This document shows, piece after piece, positions 53,852-61,941 of a DNA stretch of 64,000 nucleotides; position 1 is the first letter of the stretch, and the number at the start of each line of letters is the position of its first letter. The stretch spans positions 1 through 64,000 of the forward strand of contig CATOTJ020000002.1 of NCBI GenBank assembly GCA_951813525.2, in the 5' to 3' direction. Below the pieces are notes generated by a model that saw only the letters and a list, made by a program, of their open reading frames with translations, made no database searches and was not told where the DNA came from. Origin of the DNA: Thermohalobaculum sp951813525 (GTDB lineage Bacteria; Pseudomonadota; Alphaproteobacteria; Rhodobacterales; Rhodobacteraceae). Made by a program: the position numbers and the translations under genes.

Positions 53852-54034
53852 TCATCGCAACTGCAAGAGCCGCGCCTCACCCGGCCATCCACCGGCGGGC
53901 CGGGTGACCCGGTGGGCCCACAGGTCCCTCCCGTGGACTATCGGGACAACCTCCATCGAATAAGGCCGCGCCGCGCCGCCGCCGCGTGAGTGGACCTTGA
54001 TCTCGATGTGAAAGTATTTGTCGTCGATAATCAA
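53852..54034 (-). pseudogene. 5' end of a second MobA-type relaxase gene
   Basis: A 60-codon frame starting with TTG at 54034: MIIDDKYFHIEIKVHSRGGG, then sequence unrelated to relaxases. It is head-to-head with the relaxase fragment at 54089 and shares its first 15 residues, forming the large inverted repeat. The catalytic regions are absent. Confidence 0.6.
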
Positions 54035-54132
54035 CGGGCCGCCCGACCCGGCCGCACCGCCGGAGGGGCGGTCGGGTCGGGCGGCCCGGTGAGCGTCGAC
54101 GACAAATACTTTCACATCGAGATCAAGGTCCA
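53991..54132. repeat. 142-bp inverted repeat (60-nt arms) from head-to-head relaxase starts
   Basis: Arms 53991-54050 and 54073-54132. Each contains a perfect 37-bp block (53991-54027 / 54096-54132) and a perfect 16-bp block (54035-54050 / 54073-54088), separated by 7 unmatched bases. The 22-base loop itself contains ACCGCC/GGCGGT. The 37-bp block encodes DDKYFHIEIKVH in both directions. Confidence 0.92.
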
Positions 54133-54715
54133 TTCGCGCGGCGCGCTGGCGCATGATTTCGCGCAACTGCTGGTGCGCCGCTACGGGGTGGTCGCCACCC
54201 TCGCCATCCACGAACCCTCGCGCGGCGGCGACAGCCGCAACCACCATGCCCATGTCATGGTCTCCGACCGCCGCCGGGGACCGGAGGGGTTCGACGAGAA
54301 GGTTCGGGAACTCCATCCCGGCTCTGACGGACGGGTGACGGAACTGCCCTATCTGCGCGCCGCCTGGGCCTCGATGCTGAACGAGGCCCATGAGCGGGCG
54401 GGGATCGATTACCAGGCCGATCACCGGTCCTTCAAGACCCGGCGGCAAGAGGCGCTCGCGCGCGGCGACACGGTGGAGGCGGCGCGCCGGGAGCGCGAGG
54501 CCACCGAGCACATGGGACCGTCGCGGACCGAGGCCGAGCGCGCCGCCGCCCGCGAGGCCGGACGCCGGGGCGAGGAACCCGAGCCGGTGACGGAAATGGG
54601 CCGGGAGAACGCGGAGCGCCGCGCCGCCAGCGAGGACCGCGAGGACGCATACCGGCGCACCCGCGAACAGGACCACGGTCACGGTCTCGACGACGACTTC
54701 GATCTCGACTGGTAG
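54089..54715 (+). pseudogene. MobA/TraA-type relaxase, internally deleted
   Basis: The frame from GTG 54089 encodes VSVDDKYFHIEIKVHSRG, then jumps to AHDFAQLLVRRYGVVATLAIHEP and the histidine motif NHHAHVMVSDRR. About 80 residues normally between these, with the catalytic nucleophile region, are missing. The rest (KTRRQEALARGDTVEAARRE and following) is charged and coiled-coil-like, ending DFDLDW. Nicking activity is not expected. Marks former mobilisable DNA. Confidence 0.75.
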
Positions 54716-54766
54716 CACACGCGGCCCGGACAGGGTGTGTCCGCAAAAAGATCAACGATATCAATG

Positions 54767-54808
54767 CCGCCGACAGGTGTCGGGGGACCCCCCGACACCT
54801 GTCGGCGG
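54767..54808. repeat. Perfect 20-bp hairpin
   Basis: Left arm 54767-54786, two-base loop, right arm 54789-54808, centred on CGACAGGTGTCGGGGG. No T-run follows, so it is not a standard terminator. It lies between the relaxase fragment and the Rpn-like gene; an origin, att or cruciform role is possible. Confidence 0.85.
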
Positions 54809-54906
54809 GCGTTGAACCGGCGTCATCCCGCGCTGGTCTTCCGCGTCCGTTCCTGCCATGGTGGCCGAAGACCCTCCGACGGTCCCCCATCGACAAGGCA
54901 TGGCCC

Positions 54907-55848
54907 ATGGCCACCCCCTCGAACATGCCGCACGACGCGATGTTCCGCGCCATGCTGGAGGACGTGGACCGCGCCGACCGCCTCGTGCGCGACAGCCTGC
55001 CCGAAGAGATCGCGGCCCTGCTCGCGGACACGCCGGTCAGGCAGGTCCCGGGCTCGTGGATCGACGAGGCGCTCGCCGGCCACCAGGCCGATGCCCTCTT
55101 CGAGGGAGAACTGACGAATGGCGGGACCGCGCTGGTCTACCTGCTGCTGGAGCATAAATCGTATCCCGACCCCGAAGTGCCGGTGCAACTGCTGCGCTAT
55201 CTCTCGCGCATCTGGTCCACGCATATCGTCGGGAAGGGCACGACGGGCGGCCTGCCACCGATCGTGCCGGTGGTCTACTACCATGGCGCGCGGCGCTGGA
55301 GCGTGCCACGCTCGGTCCCCGGCATGATCGTGGCCCCGGAGCCGCTGGCAGCGCTGTCGCGGTCGATGGAGTACATCCTGCACGATCTCGCCCGGACGGA
55401 ACCCGGCGCGCTTCCCGGAGACCGGACGGCGCGGGCGGTGCTGACGGCGCTTGTGCTGGCCTTCGCGGACCATGTGCCGCGGGAGACACTGGTGGAGATC
55501 CTCGCGGCGCTGCCCGAGGGTGGCACCTTGGAAAGACAGATGATTGCCTATATCGTGGCGCAGTTCAACATCGACGAGACCGATCTGGCGGCGGCGGGCC
55601 AGCTCGCACGGCCCGGAACATGGGAGGCACTCATGGGAACCATTGCGGAGACGCTGATCACGCGCGGCAAGGCCGAGGGCAAGGCCGAGACGCTTCTGCG
55701 GCTTCTGCGACGCCGCTTCGGCGATGTGCCGGCACCGGAGGAGGCGCGCATCCGCGCGGCGGCGCTGGCCGACCTCGACGCCTGGCTCGATGCGGTGCTC
55801 GACGCCGAGAGCCTTGAGGCCGTACTCGCCGTACCACGTCGGAACTGA
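54907..55848 (+). CDS. Rpn/PD-(D/E)XK-family nuclease (transposase_31-like)
   Basis: 313 residues. N-terminal Rpn-type fold: PHDAMFRAMLED, the catalytic set D62 (QADALFE) and E82-x-K84 (LLEHKSYPDP), then PVQLLRYLSRIW and PIVPVVYYHGARRW. The C-terminal part is helical and ends with TRGKAEGKAETLLRLLRRRFG. Family members cut DNA and promote RecA-independent recombination or act in phage defence. Flanked by mobile DNA, no partner gene. Complete length for the family. Confidence 0.88.
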   Translation: MATPSNMPHDAMFRAMLEDVDRADRLVRDSLPEEIAALLADTPVRQVPGSWIDEALAGHQADALFEGELTNGGTALVYLLLEHKSYPDPEVPVQLLRYLSRIWSTHIVGKGTTGGLPPIVPVVYYHGARRWSVPRSVPGMIVAPEPLAALSRSMEYILHDLARTEPGALPGDRTARAVLTALVLAFADHVPRETLVEILAALPEGGTLERQMIAYIVAQFNIDETDLAAAGQLARPGTWEALMGTIAETLITRGKAEGKAETLLRLLRRRFGDVPAPEEARIRAAALADLDAWLDAVLDAESLEAVLAVPRRN

Positions 55849-56475
55849 GGCCGGGCACCCCAATCCCGGAAACGCCTCCCGGCGCGCCGGGCAGCGCCGC
55901 TGACGGCCACCTCGCCTGATTGGCGGAAACACACACCATCCGGAACCGGCACCTCTCCTGGAGCCACGGCACGACACTGTGCGCGGCAGGGTCTCGCCCA
56001 CCCAGGCGGCAGGACGTCATCGGCGGCCCCGCCTTGACGCCGACCGCCGCGCCGGACCGTGTTTTCCTCGCCTTCCTGGCGCAACCGCGCTATCCCCGAT
56101 CCGCCTCCCGGTCCACCGCCTCGGGCGGTGTCCCGCGCCCCCGTCAGGGGCGCGTCGCGCATTGCCGGAAGGTAATGCCTAAGTGCGCCCTTCTCTCGTA
56201 CCTGTCCGTACCTGCCTATCGGCGACCATCCGCTGCCTGTTTGCGACATCGGTGACTGTCCGTACCTGTCGGTGACTGTCCCGTACCCGTCCGTGACTGC
56301 CTATTTGCGACTATGCGCCGTCTTTTTGCGACACGGTGACTGTCCGTACCTGTCGGTGTCTGTCCCCGTGCCCGTCCGTGACTGTCTGTTTTTGGCATGA
56401 CCGAAGGGCGGCGGTCCATGCCCACCGCCCCCGTGCGTCGCCTGTCCGGCTCAGTCCCGCGCCTCCGGCCTGACA
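55849..56475. other. 627-bp region without a gene, with tandem repeats
   Basis: No supported coding frame. The right part (about 56200-56397) is built of degenerate repeats of GTGACTGTCC, GTACC and TTTGCGAC words; the left part shows nothing I can assign. It ends at the Tn3 left terminal repeat. Confidence 0.6.
56250..56397. repeat. Degenerate 84-bp tandem repeat
   Basis: Copy 1 at 56250-56333 and copy 2 from 56334 to about 56397, beginning CGGTGACTGTCCGTACCTGT and sharing GTCCGTGACTG. Each is subdivided into shorter GTGACTGTCC-type units, and a decayed partial copy lies upstream (from about 56200). Iteron-like arrangement, though no replication gene is adjacent. Confidence 0.75.
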
Positions 56476-56518
56476 GGGGTCGGTTCCGGTAGGGGGCAGG
56501 ATCGTACGTTAGCGATGA

Positions 56519-59407
56519 CTATCTCAGATTTCTCCATCTGTACTCGCCCGTGAGGAGAATGTGTGCCCATCCGAGTGGTGAGATGTGCGAGAGAAGCTCT
56601 GGCGCGCAAGTCAATCCACCATGGCTGCGTTCGGTGACAGCCTGGCCGAGGTAAAGGGTGTTCCAGTAGATGATGATCGCAGCCAACAGGTTCAATCCGG
56701 CCATGCGGTAGTGCTGGCCTTCAGCGGTACGATCTCGGATTTCGCCTTGGCGTCCGATGCGAAGGGCATTTTTCAGCGCGTGATGGGCTTCGCCCTTGTT
56801 CAACCCGACCTGCGCGCGTCGTTGCATGTCGGCATCGAGCAGCCATTCGATTATGAACAGGGTGCGCTCGATACGTCCGATTTCCCGGAGGGCCAGGGCC
56901 AGTTCGTGCTGGCGCGGGTAGGATGCGAACTTCTTCAGCAACTGGCTGGGTGGCATGACACCCGCTGCCATCGTCGCCACCGTGCGTAGGATGTCCGGCC
57001 AGTTCTCGACAATCAGCTTTTCCCTGATTTTGCCGCCGATCAGTCCGCGCAGTTCTTTCGGCGCGGTAGCGGGATTGAAGAGATAGAGGCGTTTGGACGG
57101 CAAATCGCGGATGCGCGGGATGAACCGGTAGGACAGAAGCGCCGTGACGGCAAGGACATGATCGGTGAAACCGCCGGTGTCGGCATATTGCTCCTCTATG
57201 TTGCGGCCCGTTTCGTTCATCAACAGGCCATCCAGGATATAGGGTGCCTCGTTCACCGTCGCCGGGATGTTCTGGGTCGCGAACGGGCCGAACTGATCAG
57301 AGATATGAGTGTAGGCTTTCAGTCCCGGCTCTGATCCATATTTGGCGTTGACCAGGTTCATCGCCTCGCCCTGTCGCGCTGCCGGGAAGAACTGCCCGTC
57401 ACTGGATGCGGTTACGCCGCCGCCCCAGAACCGGGCCGTGGGCAGCTTGGCCTGCGCCTCGATTACCATGGCAAGTGCCCGGTTGATGGCATCGCTTTCG
57501 ATGTGCCACCGCGACAGGCGCGAGAGCTGGAGATAGTCGTGGGTGTTGGTGGCGTCGGCCATCTTGCTCAGGCCAAGGTTCAGCCCTTCAGCCAGCAGCA
57601 CGTTCAAAAGGCCAATCCTGTCTTTGCACGGTGCACCCGTGCGCAAGTGCGTGAAAGCATCGGTAAATCCGACCGCATCATCGACCTCCTGCGGTAGATC
57701 GGTGATCCGGACAGTGGGCAGGCGGTTGTAGAGATCGAGGACCAGATCGTCGGCGGCGTCAGGAACGTCAGCAACTAGCCGGTCTACTTTCAATATGCCG
57801 TCTTCGATTGATCCGCCGGGGATTGTGCCCGCCTGAGCGGTCTTCGCCAAACGTTCGAGCCCATCGGCCAATCTGGCTTTGCGATCCGCGATCCAGGCCT
57901 GCGGATCAAAAGGCACCGTCAGGCGCGGTGTCGCTTTCGCCACTTCCATCGGGACAAGGGCCTGTTTCAGATCGGCATAGCGACGGGAATGGGCAAGCCA
58001 GATGTCACCGGATCGGAATGCATCGCGCAGGTGGAACAGAACCGCGACCTCCCAAAGGCGCTGATCGTCGTCTTTCTGAGCCTTGAGATGGCGGTGCCAT
58101 TTTGAGCCTGGTTTGATGAAGCCGATCGGTTGGCGACCGCTGCACCTGTCCGCGATGTTTCGAGCCGCCCGCACCAAGGGCTCCGCCGCCGGTGCGGCCT
58201 GAATATCAAGTGCCTTCAACATGCGGGGCGCGTATCGCCGAAACCGGTGATACCCTTGGACAACATGGCTCAGGGGGTCGGCGGCCATGGTGCCCGTCAG
58301 TTGAGTGGCCGTGGCCACCAGTCCCTCCAGCCTGCCCCAACCGCAGACGGTTTCGGTCGCGGCATCGAGCGACGTGCCATCGCCTTTAGCTTCCAGCAAA
58401 GCAGCGCCCAAATCTTTGAAGGAGCACAATGTCTGCTGCAGAGACGATCTGGCATCGTCGATACGAACATCACAGAGCTTCTTGGCCTCTCGCCAGGTCT
58501 TGCCGACGATCCGGTCATGGGTCTCGACCACGGCATCGGCCAATCTGGCCTGCCATTCCACGGCGCAGACCGCGAGGATTGCCAGACGCCGGTCACTGGT
58601 GATGTCGCGCAAGCCATCGGCAAAGTACCGCTCTCCCTGACGACGCAGCCGGGCAATCCGGTGTGGTGGGACATCTGCCAGGATTTCCGGCGGTATTGCC
58701 AACGCTTGCAGAAACTCCAGTCTGCCCAACAACCGGGATGCGCCTGCCGAGTTGCTGCCAACCTCGAACTGACGCAGCCAGACAAACCGGGTGACTGTGC
58801 CATCAATGATCTCGGTAAGCAGGGTGTCGAGGCGTTCCTGCATGTCGCGATCAAGACGGCTGGCGACCAGGCTTTCTATCCGGCGCTCCGCCGCAACAAG
58901 GGCATCGGCGCACAGCCGCTCGATTACCGAGACCCCCGGCAGGATGGTCTGGGTGCGGCGGCATTCTTCGACAAACCGGCGGGCCAACTCTTCGTTCGAC
59001 CGGGCGTGCTCAGCTTGCTCTGACAGCCAAGCTTTCAGATCACGCGCACCCCGGCCCGAGAACATCTTGTAACCGTAGAGGGCACGCAGATCGACGAGAT
59101 GATCGCGCCGGGTCTCTTCGCGAAAGGCATATCCTGCGAGATCATCCGATTGCATGCCAAGCTGGGCAGCGATGAATCGGCTCACCTCCAATGGAATGAC
59201 CTCGCCCGGTGTCAGCAACCGGCCCGGATAGCGGAATGCGCAGAGCTGCAAGGCGAAGCCAAGCCGGTTAGACGCCTTTCGCCGGGCGTGGATATGTTCG
59301 ATGTCATCATCGGCCAGGGTGTAGTGTCGCAACAGCGTTGCCTCATCCGTTGGCAGATTGAAAAGAGCCGAACGCTGTCGCTCGGTCAGGATGGACCGTC
59401 TTGGCAT
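56519..59407 (-). CDS. tnpA: Tn3-family transposase TnpA
   Basis: 962 residues, full length for the family. N-terminal DUF4158-type domain (LPTDEATLLRHYTLADDD), C-terminal DDE domain with the catalytic Asp in ASSDGQFFPAARQGE, DTGGFTDHVLAV carrying the second Asp, and the GLNKGEAHHALKNALRIGRQGEIRDR tail with the final Glu region. The stop lies four bases from the left terminal repeat. Binds the ends and forms the cointegrate. Confidence 0.95.
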   Translation of the reverse strand: MPRRSILTERQRSALFNLPTDEATLLRHYTLADDDIEHIHARRKASNRLGFALQLCAFRYPGRLLTPGEVIPLEVSRFIAAQLGMQSDDLAGYAFREETRRDHLVDLRALYGYKMFSGRGARDLKAWLSEQAEHARSNEELARRFVEECRRTQTILPGVSVIERLCADALVAAERRIESLVASRLDRDMQERLDTLLTEIIDGTVTRFVWLRQFEVGSNSAGASRLLGRLEFLQALAIPPEILADVPPHRIARLRRQGERYFADGLRDITSDRRLAILAVCAVEWQARLADAVVETHDRIVGKTWREAKKLCDVRIDDARSSLQQTLCSFKDLGAALLEAKGDGTSLDAATETVCGWGRLEGLVATATQLTGTMAADPLSHVVQGYHRFRRYAPRMLKALDIQAAPAAEPLVRAARNIADRCSGRQPIGFIKPGSKWHRHLKAQKDDDQRLWEVAVLFHLRDAFRSGDIWLAHSRRYADLKQALVPMEVAKATPRLTVPFDPQAWIADRKARLADGLERLAKTAQAGTIPGGSIEDGILKVDRLVADVPDAADDLVLDLYNRLPTVRITDLPQEVDDAVGFTDAFTHLRTGAPCKDRIGLLNVLLAEGLNLGLSKMADATNTHDYLQLSRLSRWHIESDAINRALAMVIEAQAKLPTARFWGGGVTASSDGQFFPAARQGEAMNLVNAKYGSEPGLKAYTHISDQFGPFATQNIPATVNEAPYILDGLLMNETGRNIEEQYADTGGFTDHVLAVTALLSYRFIPRIRDLPSKRLYLFNPATAPKELRGLIGGKIREKLIVENWPDILRTVATMAAGVMPPSQLLKKFASYPRQHELALALREIGRIERTLFIIEWLLDADMQRRAQVGLNKGEAHHALKNALRIGRQGEIRDRTAEGQHYRMAGLNLLAAIIIYWNTLYLGQAVTERSHGGLTCAPELLSHISPLGWAHILLTGEYRWRNLR

Positions 59408-59571
59408 GATGGATTGTCCTGGAAGTCGTCTGAGAGAGTGTCCGATAGAGATCCGATCAGCGGACAGTTACAAGCGGACAAGAGCACCGCATGAAACCGC
59501 TGCTTTGGGCGTCTCAGATACTTGGTACGATTGAATTTGCGATTAAGGCCCCTTATTCGTACACTTTCCCC
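59408..59571. promoter_or_regulatory. res / divergent promoter region of Tn3-type transposon
   Basis: 164 bp between divergent tnpA and tnpR. A 28-bp dyad begins TGTCCG (59439) and ends CGGACA (59466), the size of a resolvase subsite; another CGGACA follows at 59475-59480. TnpR should bind here for resolution and repression. Exact subsites are inferred. Confidence 0.6.
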
Positions 59572-60165
59572 ATGACCGCGACAAAAATCGGATACGCCCG
59601 CTGCTCCACCAACGATCAAGACCTGACGGCACAGCGTGCAGCCCTGGCCAACCTGGGTGTCGCCGAGGATCGCATCTACACGGATCACGGACTGACGGGC
59701 ACCAACCGCGCCCGTCCCGGTCTGAATCAAGCCCTCGCAGCCGTGCGTGCGGGTGACACGCTTGTCGTGCCCAAACTCGACCGCCTGGCCCGATCCGTTC
59801 CAGACGCTCGCGCCATAGCAGACCAGCTTGAAGCCAAAGGCGTCAAACTCGCCCTCGGCGCATCGGTCCATGACCCCGCCGATCCAATGGGGAAGATGTT
59901 CTTCAACATCCTCGCGACCTTTGCCGAGTTCGAGGCCGACCTTATCCGCATGCGTACCCGCGAGGGCATGGCCATCGCCCGCGCGAAGGGCAAACTGCGC
60001 GGCAAGCAACCCAAACTCTCCGAAAAACAGCAACGCGAACTGACCCGCATGCACGTCACCGGCGACTATTCCATCAGCGATTTGGCCGAGGTGTTCTCCG
60101 TGTCGCGCCCAACCGTCTATCGAACCCTGAAACGGCAAGGCTTGGATCAGGGAGGTAATGGATGA
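59572..60165 (+). CDS. tnpR: Serine resolvase TnpR
   Basis: 197 residues from ATG 59572: nucleophile S12 in GYARCSTNDQDL, KLDRLARSVPDARAIADQL, GKMFFNILATFAEFEADLI and a C-terminal HTH (YSISDLAEVFSVSRPTVYRTL). It resolves transposon cointegrates at the res site. The stop overlaps the start of the kinase gene (ATGA). Confidence 0.95.
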   Translation: MTATKIGYARCSTNDQDLTAQRAALANLGVAEDRIYTDHGLTGTNRARPGLNQALAAVRAGDTLVVPKLDRLARSVPDARAIADQLEAKGVKLALGASVHDPADPMGKMFFNILATFAEFEADLIRMRTREGMAIARAKGKLRGKQPKLSEKQQRELTRMHVTGDYSISDLAEVFSVSRPTVYRTLKRQGLDQGGNG

Positions 60166-60701
60166 TTATTGTCCTGAATGGCTATCCAGGCGTTGGAAAA
60201 CTCACCATCGGGCGCGAACTGATCAATCAGATTGAGGGACGGCTGATGGACATACATTCCGTGTACAACGTCGCGTTCGCCCTGACCGAGTTCAAGTCAC
60301 CAGAATTCAGGGAAACGGTCGCGAAGATCGAAGGGATTGCACACGACCTGATCCATAAACTTCCTCCCCACCAGCCCGTCGTTCTGACGACCGTTCTCGC
60401 GGGCAATTCGGATTGGGGAGATGAAGAATGGGATCGGATTGAGAAACTCGGGAAGGTCCGGCCCCCGTTATGCGTCGTCCATGTCCACTGTGACCTTAAG
60501 GAGAACATTGAACGAATTTCATCCGAAGACCGCGATAGGAAAAGAAAACCACGCGACCCAGACATGGCTTTACGGAACCAGACCGACGCAAAGCCCCTAT
60601 ACGGGTCGGATGCCAGCCACCTCCTGAAGCTGGACACAACCAACCTCACGCCCCAAAAAGCCGCAGCACGTATTGCGAAATGGGTCCGTGAGGTTCGCTA
60701 A
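60162..60701 (+). CDS. P-loop kinase (AAA_33/zeta-like), transposon passenger
   Basis: 179 residues: Walker A NGYPGVGKLTIG (6-17), a second conserved stretch DIHSVYNVAFALTEF, and a kinase-like ESRD/RDRKRKPRD arginine cluster (residues about 122-131) resembling a lid. It belongs to the broad group of small-molecule P-loop kinases that also includes chloramphenicol phosphotransferase and zeta toxins; substrate unknown. It overlaps tnpR by four bases and ends inside the right terminal repeat, so it moves with the transposon and is co-translated with resolvase. A resistance or toxin function is possible but unproved. Confidence 0.82.
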   Translation: MIIVLNGYPGVGKLTIGRELINQIEGRLMDIHSVYNVAFALTEFKSPEFRETVAKIEGIAHDLIHKLPPHQPVVLTTVLAGNSDWGDEEWDRIEKLGKVRPPLCVVHVHCDLKENIERISSEDRDRKRKPRDPDMALRNQTDAKPLYGSDASHLLKLDTTNLTPQKAAARIAKWVREVR

Positions 60702-60734
60702 CGTACGATCCTGCCCCCTACCGGAACCGACCCC

Positions 60735-61043
60735 TCGATCCCTGACAGTGATGCGCGCGCCATGGGCGTCCAACAGGGCGGCCCGAAGCTCCTTCAGCGT
60801 GATATCCGGGTCTTGTTCAACCAACTCCGCAAAGAAGCCCTCGCAGGGCACCAGCCGGCCATGTCCCTGACGGCGCGGGTTGGCCTTTGGGGTAATGCCA
60901 CCGGTCCGCCGCAGGCAGTCTGCAAACCGCACGGCGGGTGCAGCGGAGATCAGCAGTCGACGACCAATCTCCCGCGCAGAATGACCCTCCAGGCACAGAA
61001 CCTGAAAACGATGGCGAATATCCGGTGACAACGGTGCGGGCAT
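60735..61043 (-). pseudogene. IS630-type transposase N-terminus, cut by Tn3
   Basis: Starts MPAPLSPDIRHRFQVLCLEG, a HTH domain of IS630-type OrfA, continues to DITLKELRAALLDAHG and then meets the Tn3 right end. The matching C-terminal half is not found on the far side of the transposon. Frame beyond 60734 is transposon sequence. Confidence 0.8.
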
Positions 61044-61244
61044 GAATTGATCCTCCTCAGCAACAGAGAATCAGAAAATCTCGCCCGAGGGAATCCCCCA
61101 CGATTCAAGGTGAGCAAGAACCGCTTTAGCATACGATTTATCACTGAGCGGTACTCGACCCCACATGGTCAATTTCCGTCGTGTACGTCCGTTTTTCACT
61201 CCACCGGCTCTCTTCGCTCAGTATGATCTCGACCGCCTCCATCG

Positions 61245-61835
61245 TCACGAGCTTCCACCCTCCGGCCAGAGATCGCCAAGGCTGAACGTGATCGCATCGA
61301 AAGGCGCGACAGAGACCGGCGCGTCCTCCGCCAGCGAGGCGATCAGCACCCACTGGCCGTCCCGGAGCGCGAATGCCTCCAGAGTGCGGGCGTCGGGGTC
61401 CACGAACCATAGATGCGAGACACCCTCGCGGGCATAGGCCATCCGCTTGCCGCCCTGGTCCAACTGGCGCGTCGAGGGCGACAGCACCTCGCACACCCAG
61501 TCCGGCGCGATGGTGCAAAATGCGCCCGAGGGATACTTGGGCATCGTCTCGCGCCGCCAGCCCGCCAGATCGGGAACCAGAATCTCCCCGCCAAGGTGAA
61601 GCTCCGGCTCGAACACGATCCACCAGCCGCCGGGACCGCCAATATCATCATCAAACGGGCCTCCAATTCTGCGGATCAATCGTGAACTTGCCTGTGCGTG
61701 CGGCATGGCCGGTCTTGGCTGCGTGTGCAGGGTTCCGCCGATGATTTCGGCGACCTTGTGCGCGGGAGCATCAAGCACGTCCTGATAGGTCGCCCCGCGG
61801 ACGGACGGTTTATTTGCCTGGCGCTGTACGCTCAT
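61245..61835 (-). CDS. Uma2-family PD-(D/E)XK endonuclease
   Basis: 196 residues from ATG 61835 (AGGAGA eight bases upstream). Uma2/DUF820 pattern: YQDVLDAPAHKVAEIIGG, the metal site around D89 in ILVPDLAGWR and E116 in WVCEVLSPST, then KRMAYAREGVSHLWFVDPDAR. Family members are predicted nucleases found in mobile and defence contexts. Same strand as the restriction enzyme gene, 106 bases downstream of it. Confidence 0.9.
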   Translation of the reverse strand: MSVQRQANKPSVRGATYQDVLDAPAHKVAEIIGGTLHTQPRPAMPHAQASSRLIRRIGGPFDDDIGGPGGWWIVFEPELHLGGEILVPDLAGWRRETMPKYPSGAFCTIAPDWVCEVLSPSTRQLDQGGKRMAYAREGVSHLWFVDPDARTLEAFALRDGQWVLIASLAEDAPVSVAPFDAITFSLGDLWPEGGSS

Positions 61836-61941
61836 CGCCCGGTCTCCTGGAAAGTTTCGGCAAGGCCGGGTTCTGGCCAGCAACATGGCGGGACCCGGAA
61901 CGCCCCTCGAAGCCGGAACGGATGTGCGATGGTTATCGCCG

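Larger units (their letters stand above)
56476..60734. mobile_element. Tn3-family transposon
   Basis: Bounded by perfect 40-bp inverted repeats, 56476-56515 and 60695-60734, starting GGGGTCGGTTCCGG as in the Tn3 family. Contains tnpA (minus), a res region, tnpR (plus) and a P-loop kinase gene whose stop is inside the right repeat. The flanking pentamers TGACA and TCGAT differ, so there is no 5-bp target duplication. It interrupts an IS630-like transposase gene on the right side only. Confidence 0.93.

Noticed and set aside
56200..56397. CRISPR array.
   Set aside because: Repeats are degenerate and contiguous without unique spacers of constant length, and no cas genes are present.
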